Assembly: GCA_019747705.1 (NCBI GenBank)
Contig: JAIEQM010000082.1
Coordinates: 1-59,027, forward strand
Source: Chitinophagaceae bacterium
GTDB lineage: Bacteria > Bacteroidota > Bacteroidia > Chitinophagales > Chitinophagaceae
Length of the DNA stretch: 59,027 nt
Reading direction: 5' to 3'
Shown here: piece after piece, positions 26,826-34,151 of the stretch
Numbering within the stretch: position 1 is the stretch's first letter
Layout of the letters: each line of letters opens with the position of its first letter
Translations under genes and position numbers: made by a program
The notes under the pieces: generated by a model
Database searches by the model: none
The model's input: only the letters and a program-made list of their open reading frames with translations
What the model was told of the DNA's origin: nothing

Positions 26826-27671
26826 ATGTTAGAACGTTTTGTAGAATTCTGGAACAACATCAACCCTATTCAAAGGTTGATGACCGTGCTGGCGCCCCTG
26901 CTTTTCTTTTGGTTGCTGGAGTATGTAATTCCTTTGTTCGCATTTGATAAAAAGTATAACAAACTCCGCCATACAGGTGTAAACCTCGTTTTTTTAGCCA
27001 CCTCATTTATTGTGAACATCCTGCTGGGCATACTTACCGTTGGTATAAGTGTATGGGTTACAAAAAATGAACTGGGGTTGATGAACTGGGTTGCCATACC
27101 GCTCTGGGGAAAAATAATTTTTACATTGTTTATTATGGATTTGTTTGCCCAATACATTCCGCATTACCTCTTGCACAAGGTAAAATTCTTATGGCGGTTT
27201 CATGTGGTGCACCACAGCGATACACATGTGGATGTGAGCACAGGCACACGGCATCATCCGGGCGAGTGGATCATCCGTGAAAGTTTTACCATGGTTGGAA
27301 TTGTATTGATGGGCGTGCCTGTGGGTTTGTATTTTATGCACCGCAGCTTCCAGGCGCTGTTTACCTATTTTAATCATGCCAATATTCAATTACCTAAATG
27401 GCTGGACAGAACAATTGGTTTAGTTTTCGTTTCACCTGATATGCACAAGTTTCACCACCACCACAAACGCCCGTGGACGGATATGAATTTTGCCAACAGT
27501 TTTTCTATTTGGGACAGAGTGTTTGGCACATTGGTATATGATGATACAAAGAAGATACACTACGGCATTGACACACTGGATGATGCATTGGATGAAAACG
27601 TGGGCTTTCAGTTAAAAGTTCCTTTTGATTTGAGTGTGCAGGTAACACAGCCGCAGGAAGAAAATAAATGA
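26826..27671 (+). CDS. Sterol desaturase / fatty acid hydroxylase family membrane di-iron enzyme
   Basis: A 281-residue integral membrane oxygenase with about four hydrophobic segments. The di-iron histidine motifs are HYLLH, HVVHHSDTH and HKFHHHHKRPW, arranged as in the sterol desaturase/fatty acid hydroxylase superfamily. In bacteria such enzymes hydroxylate or desaturate fatty acids, hopanoids or carotenoids; which one is not clear here. The start at 26826 is ATG with the first membrane segment near residue 30. Its last 4 bp overlap the start of the next gene (ATGA), so the two are coupled. Confidence 0.9.
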   Translation: MLERFVEFWNNINPIQRLMTVLAPLLFFWLLEYVIPLFAFDKKYNKLRHTGVNLVFLATSFIVNILLGILTVGISVWVTKNELGLMNWVAIPLWGKIIFTLFIMDLFAQYIPHYLLHKVKFLWRFHVVHHSDTHVDVSTGTRHHPGEWIIRESFTMVGIVLMGVPVGLYFMHRSFQALFTYFNHANIQLPKWLDRTIGLVFVSPDMHKFHHHHKRPWTDMNFANSFSIWDRVFGTLVYDDTKKIHYGIDTLDDALDENVGFQLKVPFDLSVQVTQPQEENK

Positions 27672-28033
27672 ACACATCTCTTTTAACAGATAGCCAGCTT
27701 TATGCACTTAAACAGAATAAACGTTTAAGTAAAGAAATTCGATTAGCAGTGGGGGAAGAGTTGGGAAAAAGAAATCTTTCTGAAGCGGAGACACAAAATT
27801 TAGTGAATGGGTTTGAAATAAGAAAGCAGGGTTCTCAAAAAAAGCTTGCTTTTAAATGGAAGGTCTTACTGTTGATTTTTCCATTTTTCTTTGTTATACA
27901 CAATATCATTGCTTCTATTATTCTTGATAAAGGTGAAGAGCGCAAATGGAAAGAATACTGGCTTTTTGTTTCTTTAGGTTTTTTACTTTATACAATATTG
28001 ATTATAGTTTTTGCACGGCGCCTTGCAAATTAA
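27668..28033 (+). CDS. Small two-helix membrane protein of unknown function
   Basis: A 121-residue protein. The N-terminal 55 residues are charged (DSQLYALKQNKRLSKEIRLAVGEELGKRNLSE), followed by two membrane segments (WKVLLLIFPFFFVIHNIIASIIL and YWLFVSLGFLLYTILIIVFA). The ATGA overlap with the sterol desaturase gene indicates co-translation, so it may be an accessory of that enzyme. The stop (TAA 28031-28033) overlaps the stop of the convergent 56-residue gene by two bases. No family recognised. Confidence 0.7.
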   Translation: MNTSLLTDSQLYALKQNKRLSKEIRLAVGEELGKRNLSEAETQNLVNGFEIRKQGSQKKLAFKWKVLLLIFPFFFVIHNIIASIILDKGEERKWKEYWLFVSLGFLLYTILIIVFARRLAN

Positions 28034-28200
28034 TTATTCATACTTTCTTTCTCCTTCTTCTCCCTTTCCTCCTTTGCCTTTTTCCAGATGCGGAACATCA
28101 CTTCATTGTCTTTCAAAAATTGTTTCAGTCTTTCTTCGGGAGTTTTTGACATCCAGATTTTAAGCTGAAGTTCTTTGATATGTTGGGGTGTGTCATTCAT
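28030..28200 (-). CDS. Small charged protein coupled to the nucleotidyltransferase (56 residues)
   Basis: ATG at 28200 opens a 56-residue frame: MNDTPQHIKELQLKIWMSKT, then PEERLKQFLKDNEVMFRIWK, then a very basic and acidic helix KKAKEEREKKEKES. It overlaps the end of the nucleotidyltransferase gene by 8 bp (ATGAATGA), so it is translated from the same message. The PEERL..FL.DNE pattern looks like a single amphipathic helix pair. The tight overlap suggests a functional pair, perhaps partner or inhibitor of the nucleotidyltransferase, by analogy with two-gene nucleotidyltransferase modules; this is inference. No family name. Confidence 0.6.
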   Translation of the reverse strand: MNDTPQHIKELQLKIWMSKTPEERLKQFLKDNEVMFRIWKKAKEEREKKEKESMNN

Positions 28201-28723
28201 TGATAAGGTTAAAGGTATTTAACTTTAAAACTGATATCCATTTACGAATGTAAGCTTTATCCAATGCTGCTGTTTCCCATAAGTGAAGAATATCATCCAT
28301 TTGAATACCGCTCTGAAAATCCTGTATCCAAATAAGTTTTGAAATAAGCAAATCTTCAGCAGAAACAATATAAATTTCTATGCCTTCAAATACTGCTTTT
28401 TGGCGGCGGTTAAATTCTTCCCTGCGGAACACTTCATTCTTCAGTATTACAAAATCTGCTTTAAAGCCCGATGCATGATCTATAACATTAAACAGTGAGA
28501 GGTTATGAATGGCGTCATTTATAGAATCAACATCACAATAGTAATCGCCGGAAAAATGGTTTGCGAAAGATTCCACATCTTTTGGCTGAAGATGTACAAT
28601 AAAATCAAAATCCCTGGTAGCTCTCGGAATGGTGTAAACACTCATTGCCACACTTCCCGAAAGCATGTAAGGAATATTATGCGAATGAAAATAGAAAACG
28701 ATTTTTTTCAAAAACTCAAACAT
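28193..28723 (-). CDS. Nucleotidyltransferase-fold protein (AbiEii/DUF6036-like)
   Basis: A 176-residue nucleotidyltransferase. The signature is MLSGSVAMSVYTIPRATRDFDFIVHL: GS with a downstream D-x-D, here DFDF. A third acidic strand follows (FKADFVILKNEVF). The C-terminal helical part (VSAEDLLISKLIWIQDFQSGIQMDDILHLWE) matches the AbiEii-type and DUF6036 proteins. The start is ATG 28723 (MFEFLKKIVFYF); the longer frame upstream runs through a REP hairpin (28793-28856) and is not plausible. It is followed by the overlapping 56-residue gene, giving a compact two-gene unit that may be a defence or toxin-antitoxin-type module. Confidence 0.8.
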   Translation of the reverse strand: MFEFLKKIVFYFHSHNIPYMLSGSVAMSVYTIPRATRDFDFIVHLQPKDVESFANHFSGDYYCDVDSINDAIHNLSLFNVIDHASGFKADFVILKNEVFRREEFNRRQKAVFEGIEIYIVSAEDLLISKLIWIQDFQSGIQMDDILHLWETAALDKAYIRKWISVLKLNTFNLINE

Positions 28724-28792
28724 GAAAAATGGTTGAATGCCGAAGTAACAAAATAATTCTGAGCCCCAGGCCGAATAATTTTCATTTGCCCA

Positions 28793-28856
28793 CGGGCTGC
28801 GGGATGCGAAGGGGTAGTGTGAAGCGCAGCGAAACACCGAAGCCCGCAGCAGCCCG
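28793..28856. repeat. REP-like hairpin (CGGGCTGCGGG)
   Basis: CGGGCTGCGGG at 28793-28803 pairs with CCCGCAGCAGCCCG at 28843-28856, with an inner GTGT/ACAC pair around GAAGCGCAGCGAA. It lies between the nucleotidyltransferase start and the arginine operon leader. Confidence 0.65.
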
Positions 28857-28888
28857 AATACAAGTTGAATAAAGTTACAGTTGCTCAC

Positions 28889-29184
28889 AGCCCCAACACT
28901 TCTTTTCCTAACAGCCGTTCTTAAACCTTCACAAAAAAATTACATCTTATACCAAATAGTTGTTTATTTTTACGCCTCAATTAAAAAACAAAAGGTTGGC
29001 AAACACAACAACATATTGCAACTCTTACAGCAGCAACGCTGTGGTTTTTGTTTTTTCTCCACAACCCCGACGTGGTTTCTGACAGGACGAGCCCTTCACC
29101 ATGGCCCCTGTCAGTGAACGTTTTCCCCGAACCATTTTCTTTTCTGGATTGGTTATCCGCTTTTGAGTAAGCATATCTGCAAGC
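28889..29184 (+). promoter_or_regulatory. Structured leader of the arginine operon (possible attenuator)
   Basis: About 300 bases without a secure gene. From 29036 there are competing stems. GTGG (29041-29044) can pair with CCAC (29059-29062), and the same CCAC can pair with GTGG (29072-29075). Next comes an 8-bp perfect stem CTGACAGG (29079-29086)/CCTGTCAG (29107-29114). An overlapping short frame from TTG at about 29020 would encode QLLQQQRCGFCFFSTTPTWF and stop at a TGA within the last stem. The arrangement resembles an attenuator with a leader peptide, but the peptide is not Arg-rich. No certain ArgR box is seen. Confidence 0.4.
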
Positions 29185-29907
29185 ATGAACAACGAAGAAA
29201 TTATTATACGTGTAGCCAATAGTGGCGACATTCATTATGCTGAAACCATTACCACCCAAATGGAGCAGAGCGCCAAAGCACGTGGTACGGGCATCGCTAA
29301 ACGAAGCCCTGAATACATTGCTGAAAAAATGAATGAAGGCAAAGCCGTGATTGCACATTTGAACGATGGCACATGGATTGGCTTTTGTTATATTGAAACA
29401 TGGAGCCATGGTGCATTTGTGGCCAACAGCGGATTGATTGTTGTGCCCGGTTATCGTAAAAGCGGTGTGGCAAAAAACATTAAGAAAAAAATATTTGAAC
29501 TCAGTCGTCAGTTATTTCCCGAAGCAAAAATTTTTGGTTTAACAACAGGACTTGCTGTAATGAAAATCAATTCTGATTTGGGTTACGAACCTGTTACGTA
29601 CAGTGAGTTAACACAGGATGAAGAATTTTGGGCGGGTTGTAAAAGTTGTGTGAACTATGACATTCTCATGAGCAAAGAGCGCAAGAATTGTATGTGCACC
29701 GCCATGCTCTACGACCCTGCCGACCATTACGAACCCGAAGAAACCAAACAGTTTTTTGAAGAAAATAAAAGCGGGCTGGAGCGATTGCTTCGTTTTAAAG
29801 AATGGAAATTTATTAAAGCGTTAAGGAAGCCCCCATCCCCTGAAGGGGGGCAAGGCAGCTCTCCGGCTAAAAACAAAAAGTTCTTCAGTTCATTGTTTCA
29901 TTTTTAA
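29185..29907 (+). CDS. GNAT acetyltransferase, probable N-acetylglutamate synthase of the arginine operon
   Basis: A 240-residue GNAT-fold protein that likely supplies N-acetylglutamate, the first committed intermediate. The acetyl-CoA site is VVPGYRKSGVAKNIKKKI (V-x-x-x-x-R-x-x-G-x-A). Beyond it lies a cysteine-rich patch (FWAGCKSCVNYDILMSKER, then CMCTAM) that could hold zinc. It is first in the operon, ahead of argG, and no argJ or classical argA is present, so it fits the NAGS role seen for GNAT genes in Bacteroidota arg operons. The last ~25 residues (RKPPSPEGGQGSSPAKNKK) come from a GC palindrome at 29830-29850 and look like an added tail. Confidence 0.75.
   Translation: MNNEEIIIRVANSGDIHYAETITTQMEQSAKARGTGIAKRSPEYIAEKMNEGKAVIAHLNDGTWIGFCYIETWSHGAFVANSGLIVVPGYRKSGVAKNIKKKIFELSRQLFPEAKIFGLTTGLAVMKINSDLGYEPVTYSELTQDEEFWAGCKSCVNYDILMSKERKNCMCTAMLYDPADHYEPEETKQFFEENKSGLERLLRFKEWKFIKALRKPPSPEGGQGSSPAKNKKFFSSLFHF
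29830..29850. repeat. In-frame GC palindrome P1 (L orientation), GNAT C-terminus
   Basis: Contains CCCCCATCCCCTGAAGGGGG and reads as K-P-P-S-P-E-G-G. The identical sequence occurs at 35180-35200. Confidence 0.85.
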
Positions 29908-29948
29908 TAAGGTTACCAGCAGGGTTGCTACTATGTTGCTTCTGTGAA

Positions 29949-29979
29949 GCCTGTGCTGAGCGAAGCCGAAGCATCGCAC
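29949..29979. repeat. Small hairpin between GNAT gene and argG
   Basis: TGTGC and GCACA enclose GAGCGAAGCCGAAGCATC, a REP-like stem in the 117-bp spacer before argG. Confidence 0.4.
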
Positions 29980-30024
29980 ACTTGTACGTTCTTAATTCTA
30001 TTCATCAAAAAAACTCCGAAATAA

Positions 30025-31272
30025 ATGTCACTTGCAAATAATAGTAAGGCTAATCATCCCCCTTTAGGGGATAGGGGCTCCGTTGTAGTTCTTGGTTTCA
30101 GCGGTGGATTAGATACCACCTATTGCGCCAAATACCTGAGTGAAGAAAAAGGATATGAAGTGCACAGCATCATTGTAAACACTGGTGGTTTTGATGAAGC
30201 AGAACTCAAGCGCATTGAAACACATGCTTACAACCTCGGTGTAAAAACGCATACTGCTGTTGATGCGGTAAAAGGTTATTACGACCGTATTATAAAATAT
30301 TTAGTGTTTGGCAATTGCTTAAAGAACAATACCTATCCTTTAAGTGTGAGTGCAGAACGATTGGTACAGGCATTGCATATTGCTGAACATGCAAAGCAAC
30401 TTAATGCTTCTGCTGTTGCCCATGGCAGCACAGGAGCGGGCAACGACCAGGTGCGTTTTGATATGATTTTTAATATCATGCTGCCCGGCGTTGACATCAT
30501 TACTCCCATACGTGATATGAAGCTGAGCCGTGAAGAAGAGATTGCTTATCTCAAAAGCAAAGACGTGGAAATGAATTTTGAAAAAGCAGTGTACAGCATC
30601 AACAAAGGATTGTGGGGCACCAGTGTGGGCGGTAAAGAAACACTCAACAGTAAAGGCATATTGCCCGAAAAAGCATGGCCCACACAGTTAACAGCAGAAG
30701 GAACCGGTACTTTGGAATTGGGATTTGAGAAAGGTGAGTTGTATTTTGTTAACGGAAATAAATTCAATCATCCATCAGAAGCAATTGAAGAAGTGCAGAA
30801 GATAGCCGGTCCGTTTGCCATTGGCAGAGATATTCATGTGGGCGACACCATCATTGGTATTAAAGGCCGTGTGGGCTTTGAAGCAGCAGCGCCTATGATT
30901 ATTTTAAAAGCACATCATGCACTGGAAAAACATGTGCTCACCAAATGGCAACTGCAGTGGAAAGACACACTGGCACAGTTCTATGGCAACTGGCTGCACG
31001 AAGGACAAATACTCGACCCTGTGATGCGTGATATAGAAGCGTATTTTGAAAACAGTCAGCAGAACGTAACAGGTACTGTGTTTGTGCAACTGATGCCCTA
31101 TCGTTTTATGATTGAAGGTATTGAAAGCAGGTTTGATTTAATGAGCAGCAAGTTTGGTAAGTATGGAGAAATGAACAGTGGTTATACAGGAGAAGATGTA
31201 AGAGGCTTTAGTACCATCTTTGGAAATCAGACGAGGATCTGGAACTCTGTTCAAGAGGAAAATCAAAAATAA
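30025..31272 (+). CDS. argG: Argininosuccinate synthase
   Basis: A 415-residue cytosolic ATP-dependent ligase joining citrulline and aspartate to argininosuccinate. The ATP pyrophosphatase loop FSGGLDT is at residues 25-31, followed by VAHGSTGAGNDQVRFD and YEVHSIIVNTGG. It belongs to the shorter Bacteroidota-type ArgG. The N-terminus carries a palindrome-derived extension (NHPPLGDRGS, residues 10-19) immediately before the first beta strand. Without it the protein would start near VVVLGFSGG. The stop overlaps the argC start (TAATG at 31270-31274). Confidence 0.95.
   Translation: MSLANNSKANHPPLGDRGSVVVLGFSGGLDTTYCAKYLSEEKGYEVHSIIVNTGGFDEAELKRIETHAYNLGVKTHTAVDAVKGYYDRIIKYLVFGNCLKNNTYPLSVSAERLVQALHIAEHAKQLNASAVAHGSTGAGNDQVRFDMIFNIMLPGVDIITPIRDMKLSREEEIAYLKSKDVEMNFEKAVYSINKGLWGTSVGGKETLNSKGILPEKAWPTQLTAEGTGTLELGFEKGELYFVNGNKFNHPSEAIEEVQKIAGPFAIGRDIHVGDTIIGIKGRVGFEAAAPMIILKAHHALEKHVLTKWQLQWKDTLAQFYGNWLHEGQILDPVMRDIEAYFENSQQNVTGTVFVQLMPYRFMIEGIESRFDLMSSKFGKYGEMNSGYTGEDVRGFSTIFGNQTRIWNSVQEENQK
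30057..30077. repeat. In-frame GC palindrome P2 (R orientation), argG N-terminus
   Basis: Contains CCCCCTTTAGGGGATAGGGG and reads as P-P-L-G-D-R-G. The identical sequence occurs at 35601-35621 at the DUF559-ArgB junction. Confidence 0.88.
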
Positions 31273-32297
31273 TGAGCACAAAAAAAATACAAGCAGGAAT
31301 TATTGGAGGCGCAGGTTACACAGGCGGCGAGTTAATTCGTCTGCTCATTCATCATCCGTTTACTGAAATCAAATTCATACACAGCAGAAGTAATGCAGGG
31401 AAGTTGGTATCAACAGTGCATCAGGATTTGGTGGGAGAAACAGATTTAGTTTTCAGTAATGATAACTCCCCTTTAGGGGATGGGGGCATTGATGTTTTGT
31501 TTTTATGTTTGGGTCATAGTGAATCAAAAAAGTTTTTAACTGAGAATAAAATTGCCGATACTGTTAAAGTAATTGATTTAGCAAATGATTTTCGATTATC
31601 AACAAATGGCCAACGGCCAACATACAACGGACGGCCATTCATTTACGGATTACCTGAATTAAACAAAGAACAAATTCAATCAGCACAAAACATTGCCAAT
31701 CCTGGCTGTTTTGCTACAGCTATTCAGTTGGGATTACTGCCATTAGCGAAAGCAGGATTGCTTTCTGATGTTTATACAACAGGCATTACAGGAAGTACAG
31801 GTGCAGGACAGAGTTTATCAACAACATCGCATTTTAGCCGGAGAGCAAATAATATTCAGGCATATAAAACTCTTACACATCAGCACTTAGGTGAGATACA
31901 TGAGTCGTTGCATAAATTACAGGAGAGTTTTCCTGGCTCCCCTTCAGGGGCGGGGGGGCTCAACTTTGTTCCGTGGCGGGGTGATTTTACAAGAGGTATC
32001 TTCATCAGCTCACAATTAAAGTGCGATAAAAGTTTGGAAGAGCTGAATTTATTGTATGAGGATTTTTATAAAGACCATCCGTTTACACACATCACCAAAG
32101 AATCTGTGTTTTTAAAACAAGTAGTAAACACCAATAAGTGTGTTATTCAACTGGAGAAAGTGGGTAAGCATTTGGTGGTACATTCTGTTATTGATAATTT
32201 ATTAAAAGGAGCCAGCGGACAGGCAGTGCAGAATATGAATCTGATGTTTGGACTGGAGGAAACGGCGGGGCTGAACCTTAAAGCAAACTTTTTTTAA
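31272..32297 (+). CDS. argC: N-acetyl-gamma-glutamyl-phosphate reductase
   Basis: A 341-residue NADPH-dependent reductase making N-acetylglutamate semialdehyde. The Rossmann motif GIIGGAGYTGGELIRLL is at residues 9-25, and the catalytic C146 is in NPGCFATAIQLG. Two palindrome-derived inserts are visible: SPLGDGG (about 66-72), between VFSND and the strand IDVLFLCLGH, and PSGAGG (about 224-229), before the conserved LNFVPWRGDFTRGI. Both sit in loops and leave the core motifs intact. It begins on the last base of the argG stop codon (1-bp overlap) and is followed by the first four-helix-bundle cassette. Confidence 0.95.
   Translation: MSTKKIQAGIIGGAGYTGGELIRLLIHHPFTEIKFIHSRSNAGKLVSTVHQDLVGETDLVFSNDNSPLGDGGIDVLFLCLGHSESKKFLTENKIADTVKVIDLANDFRLSTNGQRPTYNGRPFIYGLPELNKEQIQSAQNIANPGCFATAIQLGLLPLAKAGLLSDVYTTGITGSTGAGQSLSTTSHFSRRANNIQAYKTLTHQHLGEIHESLHKLQESFPGSPSGAGGLNFVPWRGDFTRGIFISSQLKCDKSLEELNLLYEDFYKDHPFTHITKESVFLKQVVNTNKCVIQLEKVGKHLVVHSVIDNLLKGASGQAVQNMNLMFGLEETAGLNLKANFF
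31467..31486. repeat. In-frame GC palindrome P3, argC
   Basis: TCCCCTTTAGGGGATGGGGG, read as S-P-L-G-D-G-G. R orientation. Confidence 0.88.
31937..31958. repeat. In-frame GC palindrome P4, argC
   Basis: Core CTCCCCTTCAGGGGCGGGGG, read as S-P-S-G-A-G-G. R orientation. Confidence 0.88.
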
Positions 32298-32302
32298 GCA
32301 GT

Positions 32303-32326
32303 GGGTTAAAGGTGCAGGGTTTAGGG
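32303..32326. repeat. Left arm of inverted repeat around four-helix-bundle cassette 1
   Basis: Contains GGTGCAGGGTTTAGGG. It matches the reverse complement of 32734-32757 at 21 of 24 positions. It starts 5 bp after the argC stop. Confidence 0.8.
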
Positions 32327-32362
32327 TATAGGGAAAACAAGAACACAGCGAACGTTTTTAAA

Positions 32363-32740
32363 ATGAGAGATTATAAAAAACTGGAAGTTTGGAAAAAGGC
32401 CCATGAGCAATATATGCTCATAAAGCGGAATATTGCTTCAAAATTTCCCAAAGAAGAACGCTATGAACTTACATCACAACTTCAAAGAGCGTCATTATCC
32501 ATTCCATTAAATATTGTGGAAGGCTGCGGACGATTTACAGATAAAGATTTTGCTTATTTTCTGGACACATCATTGGGCTCAACGAACGAGGTTGACTATT
32601 GTTGTCTGGTTGCTTATGAATTGAACTATATTAATGAAGAAGAATATAATAATGTAATTAAACTGGTGAATGAGGTAAGAGGGATGCTTATAAATTTTAT
32701 TAAGTTCCTGAGAAACGGAGGTTCCGCTTCAAAGCCCTAA
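32363..32740 (+). CDS. Four-helix-bundle protein (S23/IVS-encoded type), cassette 1
   Basis: A 125-residue protein of the four-helix-bundle family first known from intervening sequences in 23S rRNA genes and related to the Avd accessory protein of diversity-generating retroelements. The start is ATG 32363 (MRDYKKLEVWKKAHEQYMLI). Family landmarks are the DYKKLEVWKKAHE opening, the central LTSQLQRASLSIPLNIVEGCGR, and FAYFLDTSLGSTNEVDYCC. It probably forms a pentamer that binds nucleic acid, as in solved relatives. It sits between argC and argD with no arginine role, flanked by an inverted repeat whose right arm overlaps its stop codon. I read it as an inserted passenger. Function in the host is unknown. 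Confidence 0.9.
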   Translation: MRDYKKLEVWKKAHEQYMLIKRNIASKFPKEERYELTSQLQRASLSIPLNIVEGCGRFTDKDFAYFLDTSLGSTNEVDYCCLVAYELNYINEEEYNNVIKLVNEVRGMLINFIKFLRNGGSASKP

Positions 32741-32757
32741 ACCCTACACCTTAAACC
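32734..32757. repeat. Right arm of inverted repeat around four-helix-bundle cassette 1
   Basis: CCCTAAACCCTACACCTTAA and following bases. The TAA stop of the cassette gene (32738-32740) lies inside this arm. It ends 12 bp before the argD start. Confidence 0.8.
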
Positions 32758-32769
32758 TTATACCTTGAT

Positions 32770-33927
32770 ATGAATTTATTTGACGTATATCCAATCAACA
32801 ACATCACCATCACAAAAGCCAAAGGCTCTTACGTATGGGATGACAAAGGCGAGCAATACTTAGATATGTATGGCGGTCATGCGGTTATCAGCATTGGTCA
32901 CACACATCCGCACTGGGTAAAGCGAATTGAAGAACAGTTGCACCAGATTGCCTTTTATTCCAACTCCATTAAGATTCCTATACAGCAGCAACTGGCAGAG
33001 AAGTTGGGAAAAATGAGCGGAAAAGAAGATTACCAACTCTTTCTCTGTAACAGCGGTGCTGAAGCCAATGAAAATGCATTGAAGCTTGCAAGCTTTCATA
33101 ACGGCAGAAAAAAAATAATTGCATTCAGCAAAGCATTTCATGGAAGAACATCGCTTGCCGTAAGTGCAACCGATAATAAAAATTACATCGCCCCTGTAAA
33201 TGAAACAGAGAATGTAATCTTTCTGCCGTTTAATGATGAAGCTGCTTTGCAAAAAGCATTTGCTGCTTATGGGAAAGAAATTTCTTCAGTTATCATTGAA
33301 GGAATACAGGGTGTTGGCGGTATCAATGTAGCGGACAATTCATTTTTGAAATTAATCCGCAGCTTGTGCGATGAACATGGAGCTGTGTACATAGCCGATA
33401 GTGTGCAATGCGGTTACGGAAGAAGCGGTAAATTTTTCAGTCATGATTATGCGGGTGTGAATGCAGACATCTACACCATGGCAAAAGGCATGGGCAATGG
33501 ATTTCCCATCGGCGGCATCATCATTGCGCCACATATCAAACCCAAACATTTTCAGCTGGGCACTACGTTTGGCGGTAATCACTTAGCCTGTGCGGCTGCG
33601 TTAGCCGTGCTGGAAGTAATAGAAGAAGAAAAACTGATGGGCAATGCAGTGATGATGGGTAAATATTTAAAAGAACAACTGGAACAGATTGATGGAATTG
33701 AAAATGTAAGAGGCAGGGGATTGATGATTGGCTTTGATGTATCAGAACAATACAAAGACCTGAAGAAGAACTTACTCATCCATCAAAAAATATTTACGGG
33801 AGAAGCCAGGCCAAATGTCATTCGCTTGCTTCCAAGCCTGGCGTTGAAGAAGAAAGATGCAGAGATGTTTATTGATTGTTTGAGAGAAGAAGCAGCCCCC
33901 TCTAACTCCCCCCAAGGGGGAGAATAG
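32770..33927 (+). CDS. argD: Acetylornithine aminotransferase (class III PLP enzyme)
   Basis: A 385-residue PLP-dependent aminotransferase converting N-acetylglutamate semialdehyde to N-acetylornithine with glutamate. The PLP lysine is K239 in TMAKGMGNGFPIGG. FLCNSGAEANENALKLA and the phosphate-binding LGTTFGGNHLACAAALAV are intact. The usual [L/A]DE(V/I)Q motif reads IADSVQCGYGRSG here, so the Glu after the PLP-ring Asp is Ser; this may be a lineage variant. The last residues (APSNSPQGGE) come from a GC palindrome at 33895-33923 that also brings the stop region. Another palindrome follows in the 224-bp gap before argF'. Confidence 0.94.
   Translation: MNLFDVYPINNITITKAKGSYVWDDKGEQYLDMYGGHAVISIGHTHPHWVKRIEEQLHQIAFYSNSIKIPIQQQLAEKLGKMSGKEDYQLFLCNSGAEANENALKLASFHNGRKKIIAFSKAFHGRTSLAVSATDNKNYIAPVNETENVIFLPFNDEAALQKAFAAYGKEISSVIIEGIQGVGGINVADNSFLKLIRSLCDEHGAVYIADSVQCGYGRSGKFFSHDYAGVNADIYTMAKGMGNGFPIGGIIIAPHIKPKHFQLGTTFGGNHLACAAALAVLEVIEEEKLMGNAVMMGKYLKEQLEQIDGIENVRGRGLMIGFDVSEQYKDLKKNLLIHQKIFTGEARPNVIRLLPSLALKKKDAEMFIDCLREEAAPSNSPQGGE
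33895..33923. repeat. GC palindrome P5 at the argD C-terminus
   Basis: Core CTCCCCCCAAGGGGGAGA preceded by GCCCCCTCTAA. It encodes the final APSNSPQGGE of ArgD. Confidence 0.82.
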
Positions 33928-34077
33928 CACGGCACAAGGCTCACTTGTTTACGACTATAAGTAATATGCAGGCTGGTTGATAAATGGTGATTAGAATTAG
34001 TTTGTTGATTTGTTAGATTAAAAAGTTTGTAAAAGATTTTCAGCGCCGCCTCCTCAATTAAACCTCATTTCCGCTTT

Positions 34078-34097
34078 CCTTCTCCTTTTGGAGAAGG
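34078..34097. repeat. Intergenic GC palindrome before argF'
   Basis: CCTTCTCCTTTTGGAGAAGG, perfect. It is followed by GTGCCTGAAAGGCGGATGAGG. It lies in the argD-argF' spacer (33928-34151), which contains no gene. Confidence 0.75.
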
Positions 34098-34151
34098 TGC
34101 CTGAAAGGCGGATGAGGCAGAGAGGAGGAAGGGTGGTGAGGCCGAAAAAAT

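Noticed and set aside
28724..28888. Longer start of the nucleotidyltransferase gene (231 residues)
   Set aside because: The extra residues translate a REP hairpin and include Cys- and Phe-rich nonsense. ATG 28723 begins the conserved domain.
28889..29117. 78-codon frame in the arginine leader as a normal gene
   Set aside because: It overlaps strong stems and lacks protein-like composition outside the short segment discussed as a leader peptide.
32303..32757. Telomere-like GGGTTTAGGG repeats as a chromosome end or telomeric insertion
   Set aside because: Only one or two units occur, as inverted arms around a gene. The pattern fits cassette arms, not telomeres.
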